Below are positions 41,701 to 49,021 of a stretch of DNA of 64,000 nt, piece after piece; position 1 is the first letter of the stretch; each line of letters begins with the position of its first letter. A program made the position numbers and the translations under genes. The stretch lies in assembly GCA_017626395.1 (NCBI GenBank), contig JAGAIU010000028.1, forward strand, positions 1-64,000, given 5' to 3'. This stretch comes from Clostridia bacterium (GTDB taxonomy: Bacteria > Bacillota > Clostridia > TANB77 > CAG-465). The notes beneath the pieces are model-generated. The model saw only the letters and a program-made list of their open reading frames with translations, was not told the DNA's origin and searched no databases.

Positions 41701-42972
41701 TATCAAGAAACAGAAGAAATAACTACAAGTAGTGCTGTATCGCAAGTTATAAAAAGAATGATAGAAGGTATAGTATGGTATGACGAAGATGGAGATGGAT
41801 TAAAAGATGATACAGAACCTTTGGCAGAAAATATCGAAGTAATATTAACAAATGACGTTAGTGAACAAGTAAAAAATATAAATGGAGATATTATTTCTAG
41901 TGTAAGAACGGATGCTAATGGATATTATTCATTTAATAGTTTATCTAAACAAAATTACTATGTTACTATAACTATGCCAGATGAAAAATATATACTTACT
42001 ACAAAAGAGGTAGGTAGCAACGATGAAATAAATAGCAAATTTAATATAGATACTAATCAAACAGATTTAATTACTAAATTAAATAGTTCAGATTTACCTG
42101 ATCTTATAGAATCAAATGTAAATGCAGGTCTTGTAAAGAAACCTACAAGTGTAGTTACTAAATATCTAGATTTGAATACAAATAAAGAAATTTATACTAC
42201 AAGCACTCAAAATGGTAGAACAGATGATAGTTATACTACAGTAAATGAACTAGATAATATAAATGCTGCTAATGATAATAAATATGAATTTGTAAAAGTT
42301 GAAGGTCAAACATCAGGAACTATGACAGAAGAAGCAATATATGTTACATATTACTATCAAAAAATTGAAACTAGTGTACTGGTAAAACACGTAGATGAAA
42401 ATGGTAATAATCTTGTCCCAGAAGAAGCAATAAAGGGTAGAATAGACGATGAATACGAAACACAAGAGCAAGAATTTGAGGATTATGAAATATTAACAAT
42501 ACCAGATAATGCAACTGGTAAAATGGAAAAAGGACAAATTACTGTTACGTATGTATATAGTTTAGTAAAAGGGAAGATAACTGTAACTAAAGTAGATAAA
42601 AATGATGAAACTAAATTAATAGAAGGTGCAACATTCAGACTAGAAAAACTAGATGAAGATGGAAATGTAGATTCAACATTTACAGCTCAAGAAAAAACAA
42701 CAGATTCTACTGGTATAATCGAATATAGTGAACTGCTAGTTGGAAAATATAAAGTAACAGAAATAAAAGCACCAGAAGGTTATGAATTATCTAATGAAGA
42801 AATTATAGTAGAAATTACTAAAAATAATAGAAATTTAAATCTTTTGGCTAAAAATAGATTAAAACTTATATTACCAGAAACTGGTGGAATAAATACAACC
42901 ATATATTTTGTATTTATAGGAATTGTGATTATGATATTAACAGCTAAAACAGTTCTTAATAAAAATAATTAA
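38740..42972 (+). CDS. Large LPETG-anchored surface protein
   Basis: A 1410-aa cell-wall protein. It has a signal peptide (about 1-27), a large N-terminal beta-rich region of unknown fold (30-690), a DUF11/isopeptide-type repeat with DITVILTDTLPQGLTYVSG (about 700-820), a second one with FQLLDILPYNGDD (about 834-990), an SdrD/Cna-B-like calcium domain starting EGIVWYDEDGDGLKDD (about 1007-1120), two MucBP-like domains (about 1131-1205 and 1209-1275), a SpaA/Cna-B domain starting ITVTKVDKND (about 1278-1370), then LPETG (1378-1382), a membrane helix and a short basic tail. Such proteins are adhesins; MucBP domains suggest mucin binding. It is monocistronic. No sortase is in the window. Confidence 0.92.
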   Translation: MRDKIWILRLICILCVFFTVSKYIKAANEEILPDDAAKVSSAVVIQTKTGTGPFDNDDSPGNDSSEDNNIVRSFDQVTWTVENTFILKDSSTEGKYSGGYVNVEGFLPENLKDTVIWDTESMAWAQDIVLSEDGLTFTAKYYMTEKEITVPGKQSLVFVAKVLGAGNGTSIVPEVKVWLNGNADGDKVSVSGISETIVSSAPKYNIKLTRNTYCSKRVTVDYDLEEITGRMYGYSFVLQLYNTDATKGMKGLEFPKGDITFDLDLSFTRSDIETGQTVNITDDCTPLLWNYKVNMSGKNNGVIADRVMQWLNSDESFNVRWAPYGMARTDRNNSIYDSGSISMTQNGSKISVTVSDYKFDGIFPKYNGEYNANTIIYPENIGCFSAGYFQILVPENEASLDDNKTYYLTVKDTNINATSITDAQVNTQIINNDDSISMTHVRLVKGTYGKFVDLSAQSGYPILGLTNRGRGGDTVMTPGNVFKTNLVASVSNSADEPYYIYSANQMYKFDGEGFEPNTDKIVFSATSSLTFNAYYLTKKDGTNWASQDEMNNTVDLADFNIYKNKSDIPDGHICVGLFFESNNDGVWIPTWSTISVQMKVKETAPVNQTYGMTMATMLWDEANKLDRSIYNIENNIDFSTYPQYVYYAGQMPYVKTEYNEDGSIVSGTHRGSYTYGNTIYVVGANQTVEIEAVDTDGNIKTNYDLGKNEYDVTYKISPILSSDNDNVKIGDITVILTDTLPQGLTYVSGSSNYGDPEITENDDGSATLVWKIYNCVVEEEITPLTFNAHIDEESPNGKQFTNKVVISTDKLGNIKEVNRTDTTTIQVINLSSHRLYKISNTPTIEKDGTITYVLSYKNNTDYKISDFQLLDILPYNGDDRGSSFEGTYILEKLVVTQEKTDGTIISNENLKILYTSDESVRGTVTSKDTNLGEGWNTITSTEINDDATAIAVRGEIAEQVKVTVEFVLKTSGNGESDKYINNATAQVYQETEEITTSSAVSQVIKRMIEGIVWYDEDGDGLKDDTEPLAENIEVILTNDVSEQVKNINGDIISSVRTDANGYYSFNSLSKQNYYVTITMPDEKYILTTKEVGSNDEINSKFNIDTNQTDLITKLNSSDLPDLIESNVNAGLVKKPTSVVTKYLDLNTNKEIYTTSTQNGRTDDSYTTVNELDNINAANDNKYEFVKVEGQTSGTMTEEAIYVTYYYQKIETSVLVKHVDENGNNLVPEEAIKGRIDDEYETQEQEFEDYEILTIPDNATGKMEKGQITVTYVYSLVKGKITVTKVDKNDETKLIEGATFRLEKLDEDGNVDSTFTAQEKTTDSTGIIEYSELLVGKYKVTEIKAPEGYELSNEEIIVEITKNNRNLNLLAKNRLKLILPETGGINTTIYFVFIGIVIMILTAKTVLNKNN

Positions 42973-42995
42973 AAAGATTAGGATAATTTGTATAT

Positions 42996-43039
42996 AAAGC
43001 AAGTAATTAATTGATAATTACTTGCTTTTATGATACTAT
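42996..43039 (+). promoter_or_regulatory. Composite terminator-promoter element 7
   Basis: AAAGCAAGTAATTA (42996-43009) pairs perfectly with TAATTACTTGCTTT (43015-43028), ending the surface-protein gene. TTGATA (43011-43016), 17-bp spacer, TACTAT (43034-43039) preceded by TGA starts the NAD operon, 30 nt before nadD. Confidence 0.78.
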
Positions 43040-43068
43040 TTTTTTGAAAGAAAAATAGGAGTGATATT

Positions 43069-43674
43069 ATGAACGACATTAAAAGAATAGTAGTTTTTGG
43101 AGGAGCTTTTAATCCACCTTTAAATTCACACTTTTCACTTGCTGAACAAATAGTAAATGAATATGAAGAAGTAGATAAGGTATTATTTGTACCAGTTAAT
43201 AATTATTATAATAAACCAGGACTTTTAGGAAATGAACATAGATATAATATGCTAAAATTAGTTATAGATAAAAATCCTAATTTTGAGATTTCAAGAGTTG
43301 AACTTGATAGCTCAAGACCTCTTTTTACAATAGAAACAATGGAATTATTAAGTAAAGAATATCCAGATTATGATATGTTGTTTACTATTGGTAGCGATAA
43401 CTTAAAAGAAATTCATACTTGGGAAAAAGCAGAAGAATTAGTAACAAAATATAAAATACTTGTACTTGAAAGAGACGAAGATAACATGGATGAAATAATA
43501 ACATCTAATGACTTTTTAATAAAGCATAAAGATTCATTTATTAAAGTTAAAAATAATGTTAGAAGTAACTTGAGTTCTACTTTTGTTAGAAATAAAATAA
43601 ATGAAGGTAAAAGTATTAGATATTTAACTCCAGATGAAGTTGTATTTTATATTGAAGAAAATAATCTGTACTAA
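43069..43674 (+). CDS. nadD: Nicotinate-nucleotide adenylyltransferase (NadD-like)
   Basis: A 201-aa nucleotidyltransferase. GGAFNPPLNSH is the nucleotide-binding motif, in which the first His of the usual HxGH is Asn and the Gly is Ser. FTIGSDNL and the C-terminal LSSTFVRNKI plus RYLTPDEVVFYI agree with NadD. It forms deamido-NAD from NaMN and ATP. First gene of an NAD salvage operon with nadE, a nicotinamidase-like gene and pncB. Confidence 0.85.
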   Translation: MNDIKRIVVFGGAFNPPLNSHFSLAEQIVNEYEEVDKVLFVPVNNYYNKPGLLGNEHRYNMLKLVIDKNPNFEISRVELDSSRPLFTIETMELLSKEYPDYDMLFTIGSDNLKEIHTWEKAEELVTKYKILVLERDEDNMDEIITSNDFLIKHKDSFIKVKNNVRSNLSSTFVRNKINEGKSIRYLTPDEVVFYIEENNLY

Positions 43675-43689
43675 ATTGAGGTGATATAA

Positions 43690-44457
43690 ATGTTAGAAAA
43701 AGATAGATTATATAAAGAGGCGGATAATGCAATAAATTGGATAAAAGAATATGTGGAAAAAGCAGGAGCTAAAGGTGTGGTTATTGGTAATAGCGGTGGA
43801 AAAGACTCAGCGGTAGTTATAGCTATGGCTAGTAAAGCATTAGGTGCAGATAAAGTTCTAACTGTATCTATGCCTTGTCAATCAATAGCAACAGATTTTG
43901 ATGATGCAAAACTTGTGGCGGACACTTTTAATACAAGATTTATTAAAATAGATTTGACTGAGACATTTGAAATAATGATGAATGAAGTAAATAGGGCTTT
44001 AGAAGATACACAAGTATCAGTTGAATCTTGTGTAAATGTTAAACCTCGTCTTAGAATGACAACATTATATTCTATAGCACAAACTTATGGATATTTAGTA
44101 CTAGGAACTGGAAATCTATGTGAAGCTATGGTTGGATATACAACTAAATGGGGCGATAGTGCTTCAGATTTTAATCCTATTGGTAACTTTACTGTAGATG
44201 AAGTTCTTGCCATTGGTGCATATTTAGGAGTACCAGAGAAAATACTAAAAAAAGCACCAGCAGACGGACTAGGAAAACAAACAGATGAAGAGAAAATGGG
44301 GATAAAATATTTTCAAATAGCTGAAATGATTGAAACAGGAAATACAGATGAAAAAGCAAAAGTAGAAATACTAAGAAGATATAATGCATCAAAGCACAAA
44401 AGAACTTTAGTACCAGTATATAAATTTGATAGAAAGAATCATTTATTAGATTACTAA
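43690..44457 (+). CDS. nadE: NH3-dependent NAD synthetase
   Basis: A 255-aa ammonia-type NAD synthetase without the glutaminase domain. IGNSGGKDSAVV is the PP-loop, GTGNLCEAMVGYTTKWGD and KAPADGLGKQTDEEKMG are family motifs. It amidates deamido-NAD. GAGGTGAT precedes the start, 15 nt after nadD. Confidence 0.94.
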   Translation: MLEKDRLYKEADNAINWIKEYVEKAGAKGVVIGNSGGKDSAVVIAMASKALGADKVLTVSMPCQSIATDFDDAKLVADTFNTRFIKIDLTETFEIMMNEVNRALEDTQVSVESCVNVKPRLRMTTLYSIAQTYGYLVLGTGNLCEAMVGYTTKWGDSASDFNPIGNFTVDEVLAIGAYLGVPEKILKKAPADGLGKQTDEEKMGIKYFQIAEMIETGNTDEKAKVEILRRYNASKHKRTLVPVYKFDRKNHLLDY

Positions 44458-44477
44458 ATAAAAAAGAGGTAGATAAT

Positions 44478-45047
44478 ATGAAAAAGATAGAAGAAATTGA
44501 AAAACTAATTATAGTTGTAGATATGATAAACGGATTTGTAAAAGTAGGTAATATGTCAGATAGATATATAGAGCATACGATTCCAGATCAAATAAAATTA
44601 TTAACAGAGTTTAAAGAAAATAACGAAGGAATAGCTATAGTTAAAGACACACATAAAAAAGAATGTGCTGAATTTAAGAAATTTCCAGAACATTGTATTG
44701 AAGGAACATATGAATCAGAACTTATAGATGAACTTAAAGAATTTGAAAAAGATGCTTTAGTATATCCAAAAAATTCGACAAGTACAATGCATGCACCTGG
44801 ATTTGTAGAAGACTTAGAAAAAATGGTAAAACTTAAAGAAGTTGTAATTGTAGGATGTTGTACAGATATTTGTGTGTTAAATGCTGCGATACCATTACAA
44901 ACATATTTAGATCAACATGATAAAGATATTAAAATAAAAATATATAAAAGCTGTGTTGAAACATATGATGCACCAAATCATAATAGGGATGAGTATAATG
45001 AAATGGCATTTAAGTTAATGGCTCAAGCAGGAATTGAAATTATATAA
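44478..45047 (+). CDS. Nicotinamidase-like cysteine hydrolase
   Basis: A 189-aa isochorismatase-fold hydrolase. IVVDMINGFVKVGNM contains the catalytic Asp, KDTHKKECAEFKKFPEHCIEG (metal/substrate part; HKKEC and FPEHC), YPKNSTS the Lys, and VIVGCCTDICVLN the nucleophile Cys. Its place between nadE and pncB strongly supports nicotinamidase (PncA) activity: nicotinamide to nicotinate. Ribosome site GAGGT. Confidence 0.88.
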   Translation: MKKIEEIEKLIIVVDMINGFVKVGNMSDRYIEHTIPDQIKLLTEFKENNEGIAIVKDTHKKECAEFKKFPEHCIEGTYESELIDELKEFEKDALVYPKNSTSTMHAPGFVEDLEKMVKLKEVVIVGCCTDICVLNAAIPLQTYLDQHDKDIKIKIYKSCVETYDAPNHNRDEYNEMAFKLMAQAGIEII

Positions 45048-45063
45048 TAAGGGGAAATGATAT

Positions 45064-46497
45064 ATGAATAAAGAAAAACTTGAATTACTTGCAGATTTTT
45101 ATGAATTTACAATGTCAAATGGATATTTTGAAAGAAATAGAGATGAATATGCATGTTTTGATTTATACTTTAGAAAAGTACCAGATAATGGTGGATATGC
45201 AATAGTTGCAGGACTTGAGCAAGTAATAGATTATATTAAAAATTTACATTTTGATAATGAAGATATAGAATATTTAAGAAGTCAAAATTTATTCTCAGAA
45301 AAATATCTTGAATATTTAGCAAATTTTAAATTTAGTGGAGATGTTTGGGCAATACCTGAAGGAACAGTAGTATTTCCAAACGAACCATTAATTACAGTAA
45401 GAGCTCCAATAGTAGAAGCACAACTTTTAGAAACTATGTTACTTTTAACAGTAAATCATCAAAGTTTAATTGCTACTAAATCTTCAAGAATAGTAAATGC
45501 TGCTCAAGGTAGAACTGTTATGGAGTTTGGTGCAAGAAGAGCACATGGAATATCTGCTGCAATATATGGAGCAAGAGCTGCAATGATAGGTGGAGCAGTT
45601 GGAACATCTTGTACATTAACTGCACAAAAATTTAATGTACCTGCAAGTGGAACAATGGCGCATAGTTGGATTCAAAGTTTTGATACTGAATATGAAGCAT
45701 TTAAAACTTATGCTGAAATTTATCCATATAATTGTACTTTTCTTGTAGATACTTATGATACTTTAGCAAGCGGTGTACCAAATGCAATTAAAGTTTTTGA
45801 TGAAGTATTAAAACCACAAGGAATAAGACCAGTAGCAATAAGATTAGATAGTGGAGATTTAGCATATTTATCTAAAAAAGCTAGAGTAATGTTAGATGAA
45901 GCAGGATATCCAGATTGTAAGATCTGTGCAACAAATTCATTAGATGAATTTTTAATTAGTTCATTAATAGAACAAGATGCAAAAATAGATTTATTTGGTG
46001 TAGGAGAAAATCTAATTACAGCTAAGTCTAATCCTGTGTTTGGTGGAGTATATAAATTAGTAGCGTTAGAAAAAAATGATAGAATAATACCTAAAATAAA
46101 GATTAGCGAAAATATAGAAAAGATAACTAATCCAAGCTTCAAAAAGGTAGTAAGATTTTATGATAAAGCTACAAATTATGCTTTAGCAGATGTAGTGATG
46201 CTAAGAGATGAAGAAATACCAACAGAAGATTATGAAATTTTTGATCCTAACCATACATGGAAAAGAAAAACATTAACAAATTATTATGCTAAAGATCTAC
46301 AAGTAAAAGTATTTGAAAACGGTAAGTTAATATATAAAAATCCAGAAGTTGAAGAAATTGCAAAATATGCAAAAGAACAATTAAATACACTTTGGGATGA
46401 AGTAAAAAGACTTGAAAATCCACAAAAATACTATGTAGATTTATCTCAAAATTTATATGACTTAAAAACAAAATTATTACATAGCAAAAATAAATAA
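45064..46497 (+). CDS. pncB: Nicotinate phosphoribosyltransferase
   Basis: A 477-aa NAPRTase. YEFTMSNGYF near the N-terminus, MEFGARRAHG, GTMAHSWIQSF (phosphorylated-His-type region), VDTYDTLASG and IRLDSGDLAYLS are conserved. It makes NaMN from nicotinate and PRPP, feeding nadD. It completes the PncA-PncB-NadD-NadE route (Preiss-Handler) in one operon, closed by the terminator at 46505. Confidence 0.94.
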   Translation: MNKEKLELLADFYEFTMSNGYFERNRDEYACFDLYFRKVPDNGGYAIVAGLEQVIDYIKNLHFDNEDIEYLRSQNLFSEKYLEYLANFKFSGDVWAIPEGTVVFPNEPLITVRAPIVEAQLLETMLLLTVNHQSLIATKSSRIVNAAQGRTVMEFGARRAHGISAAIYGARAAMIGGAVGTSCTLTAQKFNVPASGTMAHSWIQSFDTEYEAFKTYAEIYPYNCTFLVDTYDTLASGVPNAIKVFDEVLKPQGIRPVAIRLDSGDLAYLSKKARVMLDEAGYPDCKICATNSLDEFLISSLIEQDAKIDLFGVGENLITAKSNPVFGGVYKLVALEKNDRIIPKIKISENIEKITNPSFKKVVRFYDKATNYALADVVMLRDEEIPTEDYEIFDPNHTWKRKTLTNYYAKDLQVKVFENGKLIYKNPEVEEIAKYAKEQLNTLWDEVKRLENPQKYYVDLSQNLYDLKTKLLHSKNK

Positions 46498-46504
46498 AAA
46501 ATAT

Positions 46505-46537
46505 AGCTCTATATAGCAATATATAGGGCTTTTTTTA
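46505..46537 (+). terminator. Terminator after pncB
   Basis: AGCTCTATATA pairs with TATATAGGGCT (one G-U) around a GCAA tetraloop, with seven T after. Confidence 0.85.
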
Positions 46538-46573
46538 TGCAAAATTCAACCTAAAAATAATGGTATATTTTTC

Positions 46574-46602
46574 TTGAAATAATACATGATATATAGTAAA
46601 AT
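46574..46602 (+). promoter_or_regulatory. Thioredoxin operon promoter
   Basis: TTGAAA (46574-46579), 17-bp spacer, TAAAAT (46597-46602), 36 nt before the start at 46639. Confidence 0.6.
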
Positions 46603-46638
46603 ATAAGTGTATTTTATGTTGTTATAGGAGGAATAAAA

Positions 46639-46944
46639 ATGGTAATAGAAATAAATAATGAAAATTTTGAACAAGAAGTTTTAAAAAGTAATAAAACAGT
46701 ATTAATAGATTTTTATGCTGAGTGGTGTGGACCTTGTCAAATGTTATCTCCAATAGTAGAGCAAGTAGCTCAAGAAAATGATAATATAAAAGTTGTTAAA
46801 GTTAATGTAGATGAAAATCAAAGTCTAGCTGTTGAGTTTGGAATAAAAGCTATACCTACATTGATAGTTATAAAAGAAGGAAAAGAAGCTAATAGAGCAG
46901 TTGGAATGTTAAGTAAAACTGAATTATTAGAACTTATAAAATAA
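46639..46944 (+). CDS. trxA: Thioredoxin
   Basis: A 101-aa classical thioredoxin with FYAEWCGPCQM (Cys30, Cys33) and AIPTLIV (cis-Pro). It reduces protein disulfides in the cytosol. AGGAGG precedes the start. Immediately followed by an FTR-like small Fe-S protein, a natural electron donor. Confidence 0.95.
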   Translation: MVIEINNENFEQEVLKSNKTVLIDFYAEWCGPCQMLSPIVEQVAQENDNIKVVKVNVDENQSLAVEFGIKAIPTLIVIKEGKEANRAVGMLSKTELLELIK

Positions 46945-46958
46945 AGGAGAGAGAGATT

Positions 46959-47135
46959 ATGAAGGGGTACAGAATAAATCCAGATATGGAACATGTAACA
47001 AGAATAATAACAGGGTTACAAAAGAAAGATGGACATTGCCCTTGCAAGATAGGACAAGCTGAAGAAAATCTTTGTCCATGTGATGAATTTGTAAGTACAG
47101 GAGTATGTCATTGTAAATTATTTTTACCTAAATAG
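46959..47135 (+). CDS. Ferredoxin-thioredoxin reductase catalytic-subunit-like protein, 58 aa
   Basis: A short gene with six cysteines: CPC (27-29), nine residues, CPC (39-41), eight residues, CHC (50-52). This is the FTR catalytic-chain arrangement (PF02943), in which a [4Fe-4S] cluster and a redox disulfide reduce thioredoxin using ferredoxin. The first inter-motif gap is shorter than the 16 residues of plant FTR. AAGGAGAGAG precedes the ATG, 14 nt after trxA. A ferredoxin-driven thioredoxin system without a variable subunit is inferred. Confidence 0.85.
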   Translation: MKGYRINPDMEHVTRIITGLQKKDGHCPCKIGQAEENLCPCDEFVSTGVCHCKLFLPK

Positions 47136-47157
47136 GAGAAATAAAAGGAGTTATATT

Positions 47158-47859
47158 ATGAAAGAAAAATTTTTTGAAAAACATGAAACATTAATAGCTA
47201 TTGCTTTAATAGTTATTTATATAGTTTCAAATTCATTTTGTATGCAAAATTTTGGACAAACAGATTTTAGATCTGCATTAGTAAATGGTGTTTTATCATT
47301 ACTAATAATAGGTTTTATAGCTAAAAATAAATTAGGGGAATATTATGGATTGACTAGATTTCCTAATCCTAAGAAATTCTTATATTTTATTCCATTAATT
47401 ATTTTAATGTCAGTAAATTTATGGACTGGAATAAATATTAATAATACAATAAGTGAAATTATATTCTTTATGATTTCTATGGTTTTTGTGGGATTTTTAG
47501 AAGAAATAATCTTTAGAGGATTTTTATATCAAATGATGGCTAAAGATAATGTTAAAACAGCTACTTTAGTAACATCTTTAACATTTGGTATAGGGCATAT
47601 AATAAATCTATTAAATGGAGCAGATTTAGTTCCAACTTTAATACAAATAGTATATGCGGTAGCAACAGGATATGCCTTTGCAGTAATATTACAAAAAGGA
47701 AAAAGTTTATGGCCTTGCATTATAACTCATTCTGTAGTTAATGCATTATCTATTTTAAATATTGAAAATACAATTTCAATGTATGTTGCTCCTGTAATAC
47801 TTACAGTAGTGCCATTACTATATGTTGTATATTTAAAGAAAAATATTAAAGAGGAGTAG
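47158..47859 (+). CDS. CPBP-family intramembrane metalloprotease
   Basis: A 233-aa membrane protein with about seven helices and the Abi/CAAX-protease motifs: EEIIFRGFLYQMM, a GIGHIINLLNG helix and IITHSVVNAL, giving the Glu and His ligands. Homologs process prenylated or bacteriocin-related substrates; the target here is unknown. AAAGGAG precedes the start. Confidence 0.9.
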   Translation: MKEKFFEKHETLIAIALIVIYIVSNSFCMQNFGQTDFRSALVNGVLSLLIIGFIAKNKLGEYYGLTRFPNPKKFLYFIPLIILMSVNLWTGININNTISEIIFFMISMVFVGFLEEIIFRGFLYQMMAKDNVKTATLVTSLTFGIGHIINLLNGADLVPTLIQIVYAVATGYAFAVILQKGKSLWPCIITHSVVNALSILNIENTISMYVAPVILTVVPLLYVVYLKKNIKEE

Positions 47860-47866
47860 ATGAATT

Positions 47867-48436
47867 ATGAAGAAAACTAAGTTAAGTGGACCAGCTATAT
47901 TTATGTACAGTGTAATTGCTATTACACTTATTACATCATTAATATGTTTTGGTGTATATTATGGAAATATTAATACAAACGATTTGTTTTTATGGATAGG
48001 TGTAACTTCATTTACAATAATGTACCATTTATGGATGAGAATTATTTTAGGTAATTTTACTACTAAATTTAAAAAGCATATAAGTTATAAACACTGGTGG
48101 TTTAAAGAAAGAAAATTTGAAAAAGGCTTATATAAATTTCTAAAAGTTAAAAAATGGAAAAATAAAGCTTTAACATTTCAACCAGAATTATTTTCTGTAA
48201 AAGATTATTCATTAGAAGAAATTGCTAATACTATGACTAAATCAGAATTAGACCATTGGATAAATGAAATACTTTCTTTAACTACTTTAATATTTGGTCT
48301 AATATGGGGAGAAATGTGGATATTTGCATTAACAGCTTTTGCTGCAATGTTATTTGATGCACAATTCATAGTTATTCAAAGATTTAATAGACCTAGAATT
48401 ATTAAGATTATAGAAAAACAAAAAAATAAGAAATAG
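47867..48436 (+). CDS. CrtO-like acyltransferase family membrane protein
   Basis: A 189-aa membrane protein: two N-terminal helices, a basic loop with YKFLKVKKWKNKALTFQPELF (the KVKKWK core), and two C-terminal helices. That core resembles the glycosyl-4,4'-diaponeurosporenoate acyltransferase (CrtO) family, widespread in Firmicutes without carotenoid genes. No carotenoid genes are seen here, so the substrate is unknown. Starts 7 nt after the CPBP gene. Confidence 0.6.
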   Translation: MKKTKLSGPAIFMYSVIAITLITSLICFGVYYGNINTNDLFLWIGVTSFTIMYHLWMRIILGNFTTKFKKHISYKHWWFKERKFEKGLYKFLKVKKWKNKALTFQPELFSVKDYSLEEIANTMTKSELDHWINEILSLTTLIFGLIWGEMWIFALTAFAAMLFDAQFIVIQRFNRPRIIKIIEKQKNKK

Positions 48437-48445
48437 AGGGGAAAA

Positions 48446-49021
48446 ATGAATCAGAATAATAAATTTGTTTTTGAAGATAAAGAAATGGATTTTGGAATAG
48501 TAGAGCTTTGGGAACAGAAATATTCTAATATTTATAATATGCAAGAAACGATAGCAGAATTTCTAGTGGAGAGAGCTTTAGGTCTAGAAAAATCATTCAA
48601 TTCTGATTATTGGACTTTATATGATATATTATATAGAGATTATAGAATAGAGGTAAAAGAAACAGGATATTATCATCCTTGGAATGAAGAGGGGAATATT
48701 TCTTTGCAAAGAGTATTTGGTATAACAAAAGCTAATAGTAATTATGAAGATAATACTAAGGAAAATAAATATGAAAGACAAAACGATATTTATGTATTTT
48801 GTTTAAATACTGGAAAAGATAAAGAGACATCTAATCCTATGAATATTAATAATTGGAAGTTTTATATTATTCCTACAGCTGTTATAAATAAACAATGTGG
48901 AAATAATAAAACAATTAGTCTAAATAGAGTTAAAAATCTAGCTAGAGAAGTTCAATATAATGAAATTAAAGAAGTTATTGATAATATAATAGATAATAGT
49001 ATTTTTAGAGGTGAAAAATAA
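48446..49021 (+). CDS. PD-(D/E)XK nuclease-like protein A of a tandem pair
   Basis: A 191-aa soluble protein. The pattern AEFLVERAL, then YDILYRDYRIEVKETGYYHPW (IEVK core) and RQNDIYVFCLNTGKD is compatible with a restriction-endonuclease-like fold (E, D, ExK, then a conserved strand). It shares this order with the next gene, including KTISL and NPxxIxxWxFYI. I do not recognise a named family. GAGGGG precedes the start; it directly follows the CrtO-like gene. Confidence 0.7.
   Translation: MNQNNKFVFEDKEMDFGIVELWEQKYSNIYNMQETIAEFLVERALGLEKSFNSDYWTLYDILYRDYRIEVKETGYYHPWNEEGNISLQRVFGITKANSNYEDNTKENKYERQNDIYVFCLNTGKDKETSNPMNINNWKFYIIPTAVINKQCGNNKTISLNRVKNLAREVQYNEIKEVIDNIIDNSIFRGEK

Noticed and set aside
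18442-43039. Repeated palindromes considered as a CRISPR array, REP sequences or mobile miniature elements
   Set aside because: The copies are kilobases apart, always intergenic at gene ends, lack target duplications and keep terminator and promoter geometry even when the stem sequence changes, so they fit a regulatory function better than a repeat array or mobile element.
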